64,000 nucleotides of DNA from Pseudodesulfovibrio sp. JC047 (GTDB lineage Bacteria; Desulfobacterota; Desulfovibrionia; Desulfovibrionales; Desulfovibrionaceae): positions 32,206-96,205 of the forward strand of contig NZ_WUEH01000013.1 in the NCBI RefSeq assembly GCF_010468615.1. Reading direction: 5' to 3'. This document shows, in pieces, positions 21,958 through 30,950 of this stretch. Position 1 is the stretch's first letter; every line of letters starts with the position of its first letter. The notes beneath the pieces were generated by a model, which saw nothing but the letters and a program-made list of their open reading frames with translations, was not told where the DNA came from and did not search any database. A program made the position numbers and the translations under genes.

Positions 21958-22860
21958 TTATTTCGTTGCCGACTTTTTGTACTGCATGAGACAATTCCCA
22001 GCCACAATGAAGCCGAGACCAGCAACAGTCGCGGGCAGGATTTCTTCTCCCACGAGGAAATGGATGAAGATGAGCGAAAGGAATGGGGAAAGGAAAATGA
22101 GATTCGCGATACGGGCTGTGCCGCCGCCGTCCGGGGTCGCGGCGTACTTCATGGCGGTGAGCCAAAGGGCGAACGTGATACCCATTTCGAAAATGCCAAC
22201 ATAGAGCGCAGCAAGGGCCGCTTTGGTGGAGACTGTTGGCAGCTCTGAGACGCAGAGTGTGGTCACAAGAATGAGTGGGAACGCGCAGAGGAATCCAAGC
22301 AGAAGTCCTGCCAGAGGTTCAGCGGTGCTCCGGGTGTTGAAAATCCAATACACCGCCCAGATAACCGTGCTTGCCAGAGCCAGGCCGACGCCGGTGAGGT
22401 TGGAGAATTCGAGGGAGAAGGGATTGCCATGGGTGGAAATGACCACAATACCGAAATAGCTGAGACAGATGGCTCCCAAGTCCTTACTTGACATCTTCTG
22501 GCCCAGAAGTGGGATGGACAAAAGAGAGAGGGTGATGGCCCAAGTGTAATTAATCGGTTGGGCCTCCTGTGCCGGAAGCAGGTCATACGCTTTGAAAAGT
22601 ATGATGTAGTAGAGAAACGGATTAAGTATGCCAAGCAGGGCCGAACGGAGCATCTCACGGCGTGGCATTGCGAAAAGTTGATGCAGGGTGCCTTGAAAGG
22701 CCATAATTCCAGCCAGGGCCACAATAGATGTGGTGCAGGCAATGAGCAGAAGTTGGAAGGGGTCCAGTTCGGTCAGGGCTATTTTGAAGGCTGAGGCCAC
22801 CGTGGACCAGATGCCCACGGTGACCAGCCCGAAGAAAATGGCTTTTTTGCTGTTTGTCAC
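21958..22860 (-). CDS. EamA/DMT family transporter
   Basis: A 300-residue protein with ten hydrophobic helices in two EamA repeats (about 10-140 and 155-290). The repeats share patterns such as LNPFLYYIILFKAYDLLPAQ and MGITFALWLTAMKYA. DMT proteins export or import amino acids, purines or other metabolites; the substrate is not predictable here. The gene sits 6 bases from the start side of the LOG-family gene and is transcribed with it in the order DMT last... reading minus strand, the DMT gene ends at 21958. Confidence 0.85.
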   Translation of the reverse strand: MTNSKKAIFFGLVTVGIWSTVASAFKIALTELDPFQLLLIACTTSIVALAGIMAFQGTLHQLFAMPRREMLRSALLGILNPFLYYIILFKAYDLLPAQEAQPINYTWAITLSLLSIPLLGQKMSSKDLGAICLSYFGIVVISTHGNPFSLEFSNLTGVGLALASTVIWAVYWIFNTRSTAEPLAGLLLGFLCAFPLILVTTLCVSELPTVSTKAALAALYVGIFEMGITFALWLTAMKYAATPDGGGTARIANLIFLSPFLSLIFIHFLVGEEILPATVAGLGFIVAGNCLMQYKKSATK

Positions 22861-22866
22861 GGGTGT

Positions 22867-23526
22867 TTAAATGATGACGTGTTTTTTAATGTGATTGACG
22901 ACCTCTTCGACATCGTCGGTGACAAAGAACAGGTTGAGGTCATCTTCATTGCAGAATTTGTTGGTGACAAGCTGTGTCTTGAACCAGTCGATGAGCCCGC
23001 CCCAAAATTCCGTGCCGAACAGGACGATGGGGAACGGCTTGATGCGATGTGTTTGGATCAGCACCAGTGCTTCAGAGAGTTCATCCAGCGTGCCATATCC
23101 GCCGGGCAGGGCCACGTAGGCCAGCGCGTATTTGATGAACATGAGCTTGCGGATGAAGAAATACCGAAATTCGCTCTTGATATTCATGTATGGATTGTTG
23201 TGTTGTTCCATGGGCAGGTGAATATGCAGACCGATGGATTCGCCTCCGTTATCATACGCGCCTTTGTTGCCCGCTTCCATCAGCCCCGGACCTCCGCCGG
23301 TGATGATGGAGTAGCCCGCATCTGACAGTGCCTTGGAGAGTTCCACGGTTTTTTCATAGAGAGGATCTTCCGGTTTGACTCGGGCTGAGCCAAACATGGA
23401 AACCGCAGGGCCGATTTCCGAAAGGTTTTCGAATCCGTCCACGATTTCCGACATAATTTTGAAAAGCCGCCAGGACTCGTGGATAGACAGGTCATCAATG
23501 AGATATTGTTTGGAGCGGTGGATCAT
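22867..23526 (-). CDS. LOG family protein (TIGR00730 type)
   Basis: A 219-residue Rossmann-fold protein with both LOG signatures, GGGPGLMEAGNKGA (about residue 80) and PGGYGTLDELSEAL (about 140). Relatives release a base from nucleoside 5'-monophosphates (cytokinin riboside phosphoribohydrolase in plants), but most bacterial members lack a tested role. ATG 23526 has AAGGAGA upstream; the frame runs open further but without a site. It lies 6 bases from the DMT gene and is probably its operon partner. Confidence 0.88.
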   Translation of the reverse strand: MIHRSKQYLIDDLSIHESWRLFKIMSEIVDGFENLSEIGPAVSMFGSARVKPEDPLYEKTVELSKALSDAGYSIITGGGPGLMEAGNKGAYDNGGESIGLHIHLPMEQHNNPYMNIKSEFRYFFIRKLMFIKYALAYVALPGGYGTLDELSEALVLIQTHRIKPFPIVLFGTEFWGGLIDWFKTQLVTNKFCNEDDLNLFFVTDDVEEVVNHIKKHVII

Positions 23527-23696
23527 GAATTCTCCTTGGATGTCGATTGGAATTGTTGCCTGGAAACGGTTTATAAGGCATGTAATTGTGACGGCGGATA
23601 TCGAATCCCGCTTGTAGACACAGTACACAGATTCTTCTTCTTTCGAAAGCGGATTTTGCCACTTTCCACAGGGAGATGACAAGCAAAGGAACATCA

Positions 23697-25304
23697 ATGA
23701 AAATTACTTTCATGGGCGCGGCTCGAACCGTCAGTGGCTCCTGCTATATTCTTGAATGTGGGAACACGCGGTTTGCTGTTGATTGCGGTTTGCATCAGGG
23801 CAATAAGGAAATTGAAAAGCGGAACTGGAATCTTGAGAATTATGATGGGAAAAATTTGGATTTTATCCTGATAACCCATGCGCATATTGATCATACCGGA
23901 CTCCTTCCGGCTCTTGTCTCCAAAGGATTCAAGAATCCCATCTATTGCACGGCACCAACTCGGGATTTGTTGGAGATCATGTTGCTCGACAGTGCGCACA
24001 TTCAGGAGATGGAAGCGGAATGGACCAACCGCAAGCGGTTGCGGACCGGTGGGCAGCCGGTACGGCCATTGTATGCCATTCCAGATGCCGAGAAGACCAT
24101 CCCGCTGTTCGCGACCGTTAAGTATTCGGAGACATTTGAACCCGCGCCAGGAATCAAGGTCACCTATATGAATGCCGGGCATATCTTGGGGTCGGCCTTT
24201 ATTGAAATCGAATATGAGCAGGACGGCAAGAAGACCAAGGCGGTTTTTTCGGGCGACCTGGGCCGACCTGAACAGTTGATTGTCGAGGACCCCAGCGATG
24301 TGGATTGCGCAGACTACCTGTTTCTCGAATCGACCTACGGGAATCGAAATCACAAGGATGAAGAAGGAAGTCTGGAAGAACTGGGCGAGGCCATTGCCTA
24401 TAGCTACAAGCACGGAGAAAAGGTTGTTATTCCGGCGTTTGCCGTGGAACGGTCCCAACAGATTATTTACAGCTTGTTTTTGTTGAGAAAACAGGGAAAA
24501 CTGCCCGACGACATGCCCGTGTATCTGGATAGCCCGTTGGCAATCCGTGCGACGGAAATTTTCAGGAAGCACCCTGAGTTTTTTGACAATGAAACACAAG
24601 AGCTTATCAAGAATGGGGAGAATCCTCTGGATCTTCCCAATCTGAAATTTACCGAGAGTCGGGAACAATCGCAGGCTATTAATGAGACGCGAGGTCCGGC
24701 AGTCGTGATATCCGCCAGCGGCATGGCGAATGCCGGACGTATCAAGCACCATTTGCGGCATAATTTATGGCGTTCTGGTGCCAGTGTGGTCTTTGTCGGA
24801 TGGCAGGGCGTTGGAACACCCGGGCGAAAGATCGTTGGCGGTGCGAAAAAGATTCGGATTTTTGGTGAAGAAGTGGCGATTAACGCCAAGGTGTTTACCA
24901 TCAATGGATTTTCCGGCCATGCCGGACAGGATGAGCTGATGAATTGGCTGGGGACGATGCAGGGGAAACCGATGAAGGTCATTCTCGTGCACGGCGAAGC
25001 CGAGGTCCAGAAGGAATTTGGTGCACTTATTACCGAGAAATTTGGTTTTGAAGTGCATATTCCTGAATATATGGAAGAAATTGAATTGGAACCCGGGCGG
25101 GAATTTCAGCCTGTGGTGGATATGGCCGTTGCCCGCCCCCGGGTGGATTGGAGTTTCCTGTTGGCGGATTCCGAAAAACTGTACGAGGAGTTGCGGGAAC
25201 GGGTGAAAGGTGTCGAGGACCGGCCATGGGTCGATCAGGCGGAATTACGAGACAAACTGCTTGATATTAATCGTCATATTGTTGAACTTGTCTCGGAAAT
25301 GTAA
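23697..25304 (+). CDS. MBL-fold beta-CASP hydrolase (putative RNA-processing nuclease)
   Basis: A 535-residue metallo-beta-lactamase-fold protein. The metal motif HAHIDHTG is near residue 60, GHILGSAFIEIEY near 160 and FSGDLG near 190. A beta-CASP segment follows with PAFAVERSQQIIY, and the RMM-like end has FTINGFSGHAGQDELMNW and HGEAEVQKEF. This architecture fits the CPSF/Ysh1-like ribonuclease group. ATG 23697 is supported by AAGGAA. It heads a run of four genes ending in miaA. Confidence 0.9.
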   Translation: MKITFMGAARTVSGSCYILECGNTRFAVDCGLHQGNKEIEKRNWNLENYDGKNLDFILITHAHIDHTGLLPALVSKGFKNPIYCTAPTRDLLEIMLLDSAHIQEMEAEWTNRKRLRTGGQPVRPLYAIPDAEKTIPLFATVKYSETFEPAPGIKVTYMNAGHILGSAFIEIEYEQDGKKTKAVFSGDLGRPEQLIVEDPSDVDCADYLFLESTYGNRNHKDEEGSLEELGEAIAYSYKHGEKVVIPAFAVERSQQIIYSLFLLRKQGKLPDDMPVYLDSPLAIRATEIFRKHPEFFDNETQELIKNGENPLDLPNLKFTESREQSQAINETRGPAVVISASGMANAGRIKHHLRHNLWRSGASVVFVGWQGVGTPGRKIVGGAKKIRIFGEEVAINAKVFTINGFSGHAGQDELMNWLGTMQGKPMKVILVHGEAEVQKEFGALITEKFGFEVHIPEYMEEIELEPGREFQPVVDMAVARPRVDWSFLLADSEKLYEELRERVKGVEDRPWVDQAELRDKLLDINRHIVELVSEM

Positions 25305-25306
25305 CT

Positions 25307-25867
25307 ATGAGAATTGTTGGCGGAAAATACAAGGGACGCAGGCTCAAAACCTGCGAAGGGCCGGGCTATCGACCGGCCACCATGAAAGTGCGTGAATCCA
25401 TTTTTTCCATGCTGATGGCGCGGGGTGTGGATTTTGCGACAGTTCGTGTCATTGACATGTTTGCAGGCTCAGGCAGTCTGGGGGTTGAATGCCTGAGTCG
25501 AGGTGCGACAACAGCCTGGTTTATTGAGAAAAGTTCAAAGGCCGCTGGGTTGATACGAAAGAATCTGGCTGACTTGGGAGTTGCGAGAGAAAGCGCAAGG
25601 GTGGTCAGTAAGGACCTTTTTGGTGTATTGTCCCAGAAACCGGAAATACCTTTTGATCTGGTTTTTATTGACCCGCCCTATGGAAAAGACTTATTGGTCC
25701 CGGCTTTGGAAAAGGCGTTACAGAAAGGGTGGATCGCACCCGGCGCGCTGGTCCTTGCCGAAGTGGAAACAGCTGTGAAAGCTCCAACAGAAGGGCCGAT
25801 TGCGGAAATGGATGTATTAACAGATCGTGAATACGGTCAAACCAGGATATTTTTATGGCGGAATTAG
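25307..25867 (+). CDS. rsmD: 16S rRNA (guanine966-N2)-methyltransferase
   Basis: A 186-residue RsmD. It opens with MRIVGGKYKGRRLKT and carries RPATMKVRESIFSML, the SAM-binding VIDMFAGSGSLGVECLSRGA (about 48-67) and the catalytic DPPYGKD (about 123). It methylates G966 of 16S rRNA. It starts 2 bases after the previous stop and overlaps coaD by 13 bases, a very common rsmD-coaD arrangement. Confidence 0.95.
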   Translation: MRIVGGKYKGRRLKTCEGPGYRPATMKVRESIFSMLMARGVDFATVRVIDMFAGSGSLGVECLSRGATTAWFIEKSSKAAGLIRKNLADLGVARESARVVSKDLFGVLSQKPEIPFDLVFIDPPYGKDLLVPALEKALQKGWIAPGALVLAEVETAVKAPTEGPIAEMDVLTDREYGQTRIFLWRN

Positions 25868-26385
25868 ACCCTCGTCTGGCAGTGTACCCCGGAACATTCG
25901 ATCCCTTGACCATGGGACATGTGAGCTTGACTCGGCGTGGCCTGAAAGTTTTTGATACGGTTATTTTGGCTGTTGCACAAAGTACCCCCAAAAAAACGTT
26001 ATTTTCCATTGAGGAACGTGTTGAATTGGCGAAAGAGGTTTTTCGCGATGAACCCAATGTCATTGTCGAACCATTCGATTGCCTGTTGATCGATTATGTT
26101 CAGGACAAGGGCGCGGAAGCGATCATGCGTGGTCTGCGTGCGGTTTCCGATTTTGAATATGAATTTCAGATGGCGCTCATGAACCGAAAATTGGTACCCG
26201 AGATTGAAACCGTTTTCATGATGACCGATTTCAAGTGGATGTACCTGAGTTCCACGATCGTGAAGGAAGTCGCTGAATACGGTGGAGATGTGTGTGGACT
26301 GGTCCCTGGTCCCGTCGTGAAGGCTCTGAATATCAAGTACGGCTTTTCCTATGGGTGCGGTGGCAACAAGAAGAAAGGGAAATGA
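25855..26385 (+). CDS. coaD: Phosphopantetheine adenylyltransferase
   Basis: A 176-residue CoaD. The nucleotidyltransferase motif YPGTFDPLTMGHVSL (about 12-26) binds ATP, and MRGLRAVSDFEYEFQMALMNRKL and the Ser-Ser-Thr motif LSSTIVKEVAEYGGDV follow. It makes dephospho-CoA, the fourth step of coenzyme A synthesis. It overlaps rsmD at the front and miaA by ATGA at the back, so all three are translationally coupled. The C-terminus is lysine-rich. Confidence 0.96.
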   Translation: MAELDPRLAVYPGTFDPLTMGHVSLTRRGLKVFDTVILAVAQSTPKKTLFSIEERVELAKEVFRDEPNVIVEPFDCLLIDYVQDKGAEAIMRGLRAVSDFEYEFQMALMNRKLVPEIETVFMMTDFKWMYLSSTIVKEVAEYGGDVCGLVPGPVVKALNIKYGFSYGCGGNKKKGK

Positions 26386-27314
26386 GCAGAAAACCTCCCA
26401 TAGTATGTTTGCTGGGGCCGACCGGAACCGGCAAGACCGCAGCCGCTATCGCTGTTTCCAAACGGGTGGCAGCCTCTGTCATCAACTTTGATTCCAGACA
26501 GGTCTACCGGGATTTCCCCCGTATTACTGCGCAGCCGGACGTTGAGGAGCAGGCCGTGTGTCCGCATCTCTTGTACGGTTTCTTGGATACCGAAGATAAA
26601 ATGACTGCTGCCCGATTTGTTGCCATGGCGGTGGAGCAAATCGAAGCGGTCCGAGAGCAGGGGCGTTTACCCATTCTTGTCGGCGGGACCGGATTGTATT
26701 TGCGGTCCCTGCTTTCAGGGATTGCACCCATCCCTGAAATTCCTGCACAGGTCCGGCAGCAGGTTCTTGATCGAATTGCGGTCGAAGGACCACAGGTGCT
26801 TCATGCGGAATTGAAGCTGACCGATCCTGACTATGCCGCCAAAATTCATCCGAATGATACCCAGCGCAACGCCCGGGCCGCGGAAGTATATCTGTCCACA
26901 GGTCGGACCATGACATGGTGGCATACGGAAAGCGAATACGCTCCGGCTCCGTATGACGCTTTGAAAATCGGTATGAAAGTGGATTTGAATGAATTGACTC
27001 CGCGTTTGGCCGAACGGATCGGCGAGATGGTGGAGCAGGGAGCTGTGGACGAGGCCAAGGCGGCCTTGGTGCGGTGTTCCAATCCGGATGCGCCGGGGTG
27101 GACCGGCATTGGGTGCGCTGAATTGTTCGCCTTTTTGCAAAAAGAATTCTCGCTTGAGCAGGCCAGGGATGCGTGGATAAAGAATACCCGGGCCTATGCG
27201 AAGCGGCAAATCACCTGGTTCAAGAAGGAATCAGATATTATCTGGTTTGCTCCCGGGCAAAATGAAGCAATTGCCGATTGTGTGGAGCAGTGGCTGGCTG
27301 GTTTCGACGATTAA
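26382..27314 (+). CDS. miaA: tRNA dimethylallyltransferase MiaA
   Basis: A 310-residue MiaA with P-loop LLGPTGTGKTAAAIA (about 9-23), INFDSRQVYRDFPRITAQP, VGGTGLYLRSLLSG (about 107-120), the DTQRNARAAEVYLSTG segment and a C-terminal TRAYAKRQITWFKK. It prenylates A37 of tRNAs reading U-starting codons. Those include tRNA-Phe, which links it loosely to the Phe attenuator in this window. ATG 26382 overlaps the coaD stop. Its own stop shares TTAA with the convergent gene. Confidence 0.95.
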   Translation: MSRKPPIVCLLGPTGTGKTAAAIAVSKRVAASVINFDSRQVYRDFPRITAQPDVEEQAVCPHLLYGFLDTEDKMTAARFVAMAVEQIEAVREQGRLPILVGGTGLYLRSLLSGIAPIPEIPAQVRQQVLDRIAVEGPQVLHAELKLTDPDYAAKIHPNDTQRNARAAEVYLSTGRTMTWWHTESEYAPAPYDALKIGMKVDLNELTPRLAERIGEMVEQGAVDEAKAALVRCSNPDAPGWTGIGCAELFAFLQKEFSLEQARDAWIKNTRAYAKRQITWFKKESDIIWFAPGQNEAIADCVEQWLAGFDD

Positions 27315-27799
27315 CTTTCTCCGATGACACCCAATTGTACGGGGGTCAAATACCAGTTCAATGTTCCGCATTGGTGGGTCATGTCCATCTCAAGTTGCAT
27401 GAGACCGCCATTCTCGATGGCGATATCTACTGGAGTTCGTGTCGTCAGAATGTGGGACGCCAAGGCTCCGAGTGAGGGAAGATGCCCTACAATGAGTATT
27501 GATTCCAACCCGTTGTAATCGCGGATGTAGTCGAGTGTCTTTTGTGCAGGTGTCATGGCCGTGACAACGTCGGTCACCTGAATTCTTGACGGGGGATATC
27601 CCGTGTATTCCGCCATGATTCTGGCCGTTTCCAAGGTGCGGGTTTTGGGGCTGGTTACGATCAGTTCAAATCCCAGGCCGAGGACCTGTGCGGCTCGGGC
27701 TGATTTTTCGATTTGTTCCCGTCCCACAGGACTTAATGGCTGATGTTTGTCAAGTTCTTTTGACAGACAGACACCGTGTTGCATTAAATGGATTCGCAT
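27311..27799 (-). CDS. SixA-like histidine phosphatase family protein
   Basis: A 162-residue phosphatase of the SixA branch. The catalytic histidine sits in LMQHGVCLSKELDKHQPLS (about residue 8), with Gln in place of the usual Arg before it. SPKTRTLETARIM (about 50) and the second histidine in ILIVGHLPSLGALA (about 110) complete the site. SixA proteins dephosphorylate phosphohistidine on phosphotransfer proteins. ATG 27799 has GGGGAG upstream. It is convergent with miaA and shares four bases with it. Confidence 0.85.
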   Translation of the reverse strand: MRIHLMQHGVCLSKELDKHQPLSPVGREQIEKSARAAQVLGLGFELIVTSPKTRTLETARIMAEYTGYPPSRIQVTDVVTAMTPAQKTLDYIRDYNGLESILIVGHLPSLGALASHILTTRTPVDIAIENGGLMQLEMDMTHQCGTLNWYLTPVQLGVIGES

Positions 27800-27956
27800 G
27801 TCCAACTCCCCTATCTGGTTGCCGTATTTCGTCATGGTATCATTCGCTTGGGGGCGCGGCAAGCGGCTTGCAGAAAAGCGGTAACCACGATACATGCCGT
27901 TGAGTTTGATTATCTCACGCCGCGTGCGGTTTTGAATACTTGAGGACACTACATAT

Positions 27957-28853
27957 ATGGCACTTCGTCTTGTTCTTCCTATTTTATTGTCGGTTTTTTT
28001 GCTTACTCCTTCGGCGTATGCCTTTCAGGGATACGTCCAACACGTTGGCGAGGGGGGGGCGATAGCCTGGGGGAGTGGTGAGCTTTCCGTTGTTCAATCC
28101 GTTGAAAAAAAAGACGATGAAGTTACTCCGTATACCCCTTTGGCGATTCGAAAAGCCGTGTCCAAGGCCCGTCGGCTGTTGTTGGATATGGTTTTGTCCA
28201 CCCGAATCAACGCCAAGCGGACTGTGAGCAGTGCGTTGGCGAATGATCGCCTCTTGGCGAGTCAGGTGCGAGGTTTGGTCCACAATTCACTTTTTCGTGG
28301 ACCGTCTCATCTGGACACAGAAGGCAGTGTGCAGGTTTCGGAACGATTTCGGGGAAAGCTGGCTGAGTTGATTTTTCCGACGACCATTCAATTCCAAAGC
28401 GGTATCCCGCCGAAACTCTCCACATATATGGAGCAGAGTGAAACAGAACTTGAAGCGGTTGGTTCCGCGATAACGGGATACTCTGGGCTTGTTATTGACG
28501 CTCGGGGAATGCGTTTGACTCCTGCATTGGCACCTAATGTGTATGGTCAGGATGGACTCGGGGTATATGGTGCTTTTTTGGTGAGCCGAGCCAATGCCGT
28601 CAATAAAGGCGTTGTCGCCTATGCAAACACGTCTGATTTGACGGTCCTTCGTGAACGGGTAGGGAACAATCCTCTCCGGGTCAAGGCAGTCAGTGCCTAT
28701 GGTTCCTGGCGCACCGATGTCGTGATCGAATCATCCATGGCCAGTTTGGTCCGTGCGGTTTTGAAGGCCGGAAATATCGTTGAGAATTGTGCGGTCGTCA
28801 TTCTTGTTGATGACTCCGTTCCCTCGGAAATTATTGAAACTGAAATACAATAG
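27957..28853 (+). CDS. Exported protein of unknown function
   Basis: A 298-residue protein with a clear signal peptide (RLVLPILLSVFLLTPSAYA, cleavage after AYA about residue 22). The mature part is soluble. A segment TGYSGLVIDARGMRLTPALA (about 174-193) followed by a YGQDGLGVYGAF stretch resembles a motif I recall from LPP20-type secreted proteins, but I cannot confirm this. The next exported protein starts 2 bases after the stop, and pgsA follows, so the pair is probably one periplasmic module. Confidence 0.7.
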   Translation: MALRLVLPILLSVFLLTPSAYAFQGYVQHVGEGGAIAWGSGELSVVQSVEKKDDEVTPYTPLAIRKAVSKARRLLLDMVLSTRINAKRTVSSALANDRLLASQVRGLVHNSLFRGPSHLDTEGSVQVSERFRGKLAELIFPTTIQFQSGIPPKLSTYMEQSETELEAVGSAITGYSGLVIDARGMRLTPALAPNVYGQDGLGVYGAFLVSRANAVNKGVVAYANTSDLTVLRERVGNNPLRVKAVSAYGSWRTDVVIESSMASLVRAVLKAGNIVENCAVVILVDDSVPSEIIETEIQ

Positions 28854-28855
28854 GC

Positions 28856-29758
28856 ATGAGTTTGATAATGCGGAATATTTTGAGAATTGGTGTTGTCCTG
28901 ACGGTTGTTTTGTTTCAGTCCCTGGCTTTGGCTGGGACCGTGGATGTCTTTCGTGCCACGGAAGAGACTGTTTCTCCCATGAAAATGCGTTCGGAAGCCA
29001 TGGCAGAAGGGTTTGCTCTGGCGGTCGTGGATGAGGCCCTGCTCATGCTGCCTGATTTGGATTTTCTGCGTGCCGAAGCTCTGAAAATGTATTTTACCGG
29101 ACGCGCTGAACCGTATGTTCAAGGGTACAAATTGCTTTCGTCCAAAGAGGTCGATGGCGGACTGTCCATGCGGATTGATGTACGGGTGAATAGACGGACA
29201 TTGCGTGACCAAATGAAAAGAATGGGGCTTTTTGAAACAGTGCAGACTCCGTTGTCAGCATCCGTGGTGTGGCCCGAGAATATTTCGAAAGACGATATGG
29301 CCGTATTGCAAGAACTGGTAACCCTGACAGGGCTGGAATTGGAAGAGACTGTTTTTCCGGCATTCTCTCTGGAATATACCAAAGAAAATGCGTATAAAGG
29401 GCGTCTGGTGCTGGAAAATCGTGAATGGCTCAGTATCAACAAGGACCTGGCGGTGGTCTGGGTTGATGTGTGGTCTCGGTATTTTGGGCAGTCGCAGTCA
29501 AAGGCGACGGCTCCCAAAATGAATCTGCTGACGATTTCCGGTTGGTTTTCACCGGATGGTGTCCTGGAGTTTGATCGTGTTCTCAGAGGATGGGAGTCGG
29601 CTGTTCAGGAAGCAAAATTGGTCGATATGGATATGCAGCCCACTGGCGTCGGTGCGACATGGGATGTGACGATTTTGAATCGCGACCGTCTGGATATGTT
29701 GTTACAGTCATTTCTGCCACAGCGTGGTTTGATGTTTCAAATGACGCAGGGAGACTAA
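28856..29758 (+). CDS. Exported protein, DUF2066-like
   Basis: A 300-residue protein with an N-terminal signal (MRNILRIGVVLTVVLFQSLALA; starts at 28856 or 28868 are both possible). The mature N-terminus, with VDVFRATEETVSPMKMRSEAM and an early LP.L..lRAEAL segment, resembles DUF2066 proteins, which is a tentative match. No catalytic motif is visible. It is tied to the preceding exported protein by a 2-base gap and lies 19 bases before pgsA. Confidence 0.65.
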   Translation: MSLIMRNILRIGVVLTVVLFQSLALAGTVDVFRATEETVSPMKMRSEAMAEGFALAVVDEALLMLPDLDFLRAEALKMYFTGRAEPYVQGYKLLSSKEVDGGLSMRIDVRVNRRTLRDQMKRMGLFETVQTPLSASVVWPENISKDDMAVLQELVTLTGLELEETVFPAFSLEYTKENAYKGRLVLENREWLSINKDLAVVWVDVWSRYFGQSQSKATAPKMNLLTISGWFSPDGVLEFDRVLRGWESAVQEAKLVDMDMQPTGVGATWDVTILNRDRLDMLLQSFLPQRGLMFQMTQGD

Positions 29759-29777
29759 GAGAGGAGGCCATACCGCC

Positions 29778-30344
29778 GTGTCTCGTGATGCCATTTGGAC
29801 GATTCCCAATATCCTGACAATCATTCGGATTCTTTTGACTCCGGCATTTGTCATGGCGTATATTTCCGAAAATTTCAATTTTGCCTGGATACTCTTTGCC
29901 ATTGCCGGGTTGACTGATGCGCTGGATGGCTTTTTGGCGCGGATATGGAACCAGCGGTCGCAGCTCGGTGCCATGCTCGATCCGCTGGCCGACAAAGTCC
30001 TGCTCGTGACCTCTTTTATTTGTCTTGCCCTCAAGGGGTGGATTCCTGATTGGTTTGCCGTACTGGTTGTCAGTCGTGATGTCATTATTGTTGGCGGGTT
30101 GGCCGTGCTTCATTTCTGGGGAATCGAAGTTCGAAGTCGGATTCATCCTATCTGGATCAGCAAAATCACCACCGCCGCCCAGATCTTTTTGGTTATTTTT
30201 GTCATGATCCAACGCTCTTTCGGCTTGGATTTCCCTTCCATTCAAGCTTTGATGGTTTGGACCACCGCTCTTTTGACCATTATTTCTGGAATAGCCTACG
30301 TCCGTCGTGGTTTTGAACTGTTTTCTGAGGGAACTAACGGATAA
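29778..30344 (+). CDS. pgsA: CDP-diacylglycerol--glycerol-3-phosphate 3-phosphatidyltransferase
   Basis: A 188-residue membrane enzyme with the CDP-alcohol phosphotransferase signature DALDGFLAR...GAMLDPLADK (about 48-76), holding the metal-binding aspartates in DGx2ARx8Gx3Dx3D form. Four to six helices surround it, starting IPNILTIIRILLTPAFV. It makes phosphatidylglycerol phosphate, the precursor for the cardiolipin synthase in this window. The start is a GTG with GAGG upstream. Confidence 0.93.
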   Translation: MSRDAIWTIPNILTIIRILLTPAFVMAYISENFNFAWILFAIAGLTDALDGFLARIWNQRSQLGAMLDPLADKVLLVTSFICLALKGWIPDWFAVLVVSRDVIIVGGLAVLHFWGIEVRSRIHPIWISKITTAAQIFLVIFVMIQRSFGLDFPSIQALMVWTTALLTIISGIAYVRRGFELFSEGTNG

Positions 30345-30467
30345 CGCCACATCCAATGTATGGCAGTGTGTTGCATTGGCGCGGAGAGGGGGGGCGTGTT
30401 TCGTCTCGAACCAGAGACTTACACTCTCGATAAGTGGGGTAGAAAGGACTTTGGGACCGAATATATG

Positions 30468-30498
30468 AGAAAAGCCCGATTCCAAAGGAACCGGGCTT
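30468..30498 (-). terminator. Terminator downstream of tatA
   Basis: On the minus strand a 12-bp stem (30472-30483 with 30487-30498, one mismatch) with a TTT loop is followed by TTTTC. It lies 27 bases beyond the tatA stop. Confidence 0.75.
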
Positions 30499-30524
30499 GA
30501 TGGTCTCAAAAGACTGAATGTCGA

Positions 30525-30722
30525 TTAATTTTCTTTCTTTTTCTCGTTTGTATCGTCTTTGGGGGTGACGTCGATTTCGTCAGGTTCGCTTGTTGCCCGT
30601 TTGAAATTGCTGATGGCCTTGCCGATGCCACCACCAATTTCGGGTAATTTTTTGGCACCAAAGATGACCAGGACTATAACGAGAATTATTAACAGTTCCC
30701 AAACTCCGAATCCGCCGATCAT
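30525..30722 (-). CDS. tatA: Sec-independent protein translocase TatA/TatE
   Basis: A 65-residue TatA-type protein. One N-terminal membrane helix ([23 protein letters not shown], about 8-30) with the conserved FGxKKLPE hinge is followed by an amphipathic helix ([14 protein letters not shown]) and an acidic/lysine-rich tail. It forms the pore for folded, often cofactor-containing proteins. tatB and tatC are not in the window. The gene is monocistronic with its own terminator. Confidence 0.92.
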   Translation of the reverse strand: MIGGFGVWELLIILVIVLVIFGAKKLPEIGGGIGKAISNFKRATSEPDEIDVTPKDDTNEKKKEN

Positions 30723-30950
30723 ATATTGCCTCCAATTTGGTGAAAGTCCGCATGATTATTTATTGACTGAGCCTATACACCCGGGCACATGCACAGTCAA
30801 GGTTCTGAGCCCTTTTCGCGTCCCGGCACCACGCGGATAAAATGGCTGCTTCATCCTTTACAATCAAGGGTATGCGCCTTACATCTTCGAAGACCGGGAA
30901 GTGAGTATGTTCACGGTTGCAGCCCATATGTCAAACAAGAATGAGCTATC

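Noticed and set aside
22867..23697. Long N-terminal extension of the LOG protein
   Set aside because: It would overlap the divergent hydrolase start and lacks a ribosome site; ATG 23526 has AAGGAGA.
30345..30524. Small RNA or tRNA-like sequence after pgsA
   Set aside because: A GGxxCGAACC-like patch and short inverted repeats occur, but no cloverleaf or known RNA fold can be drawn.
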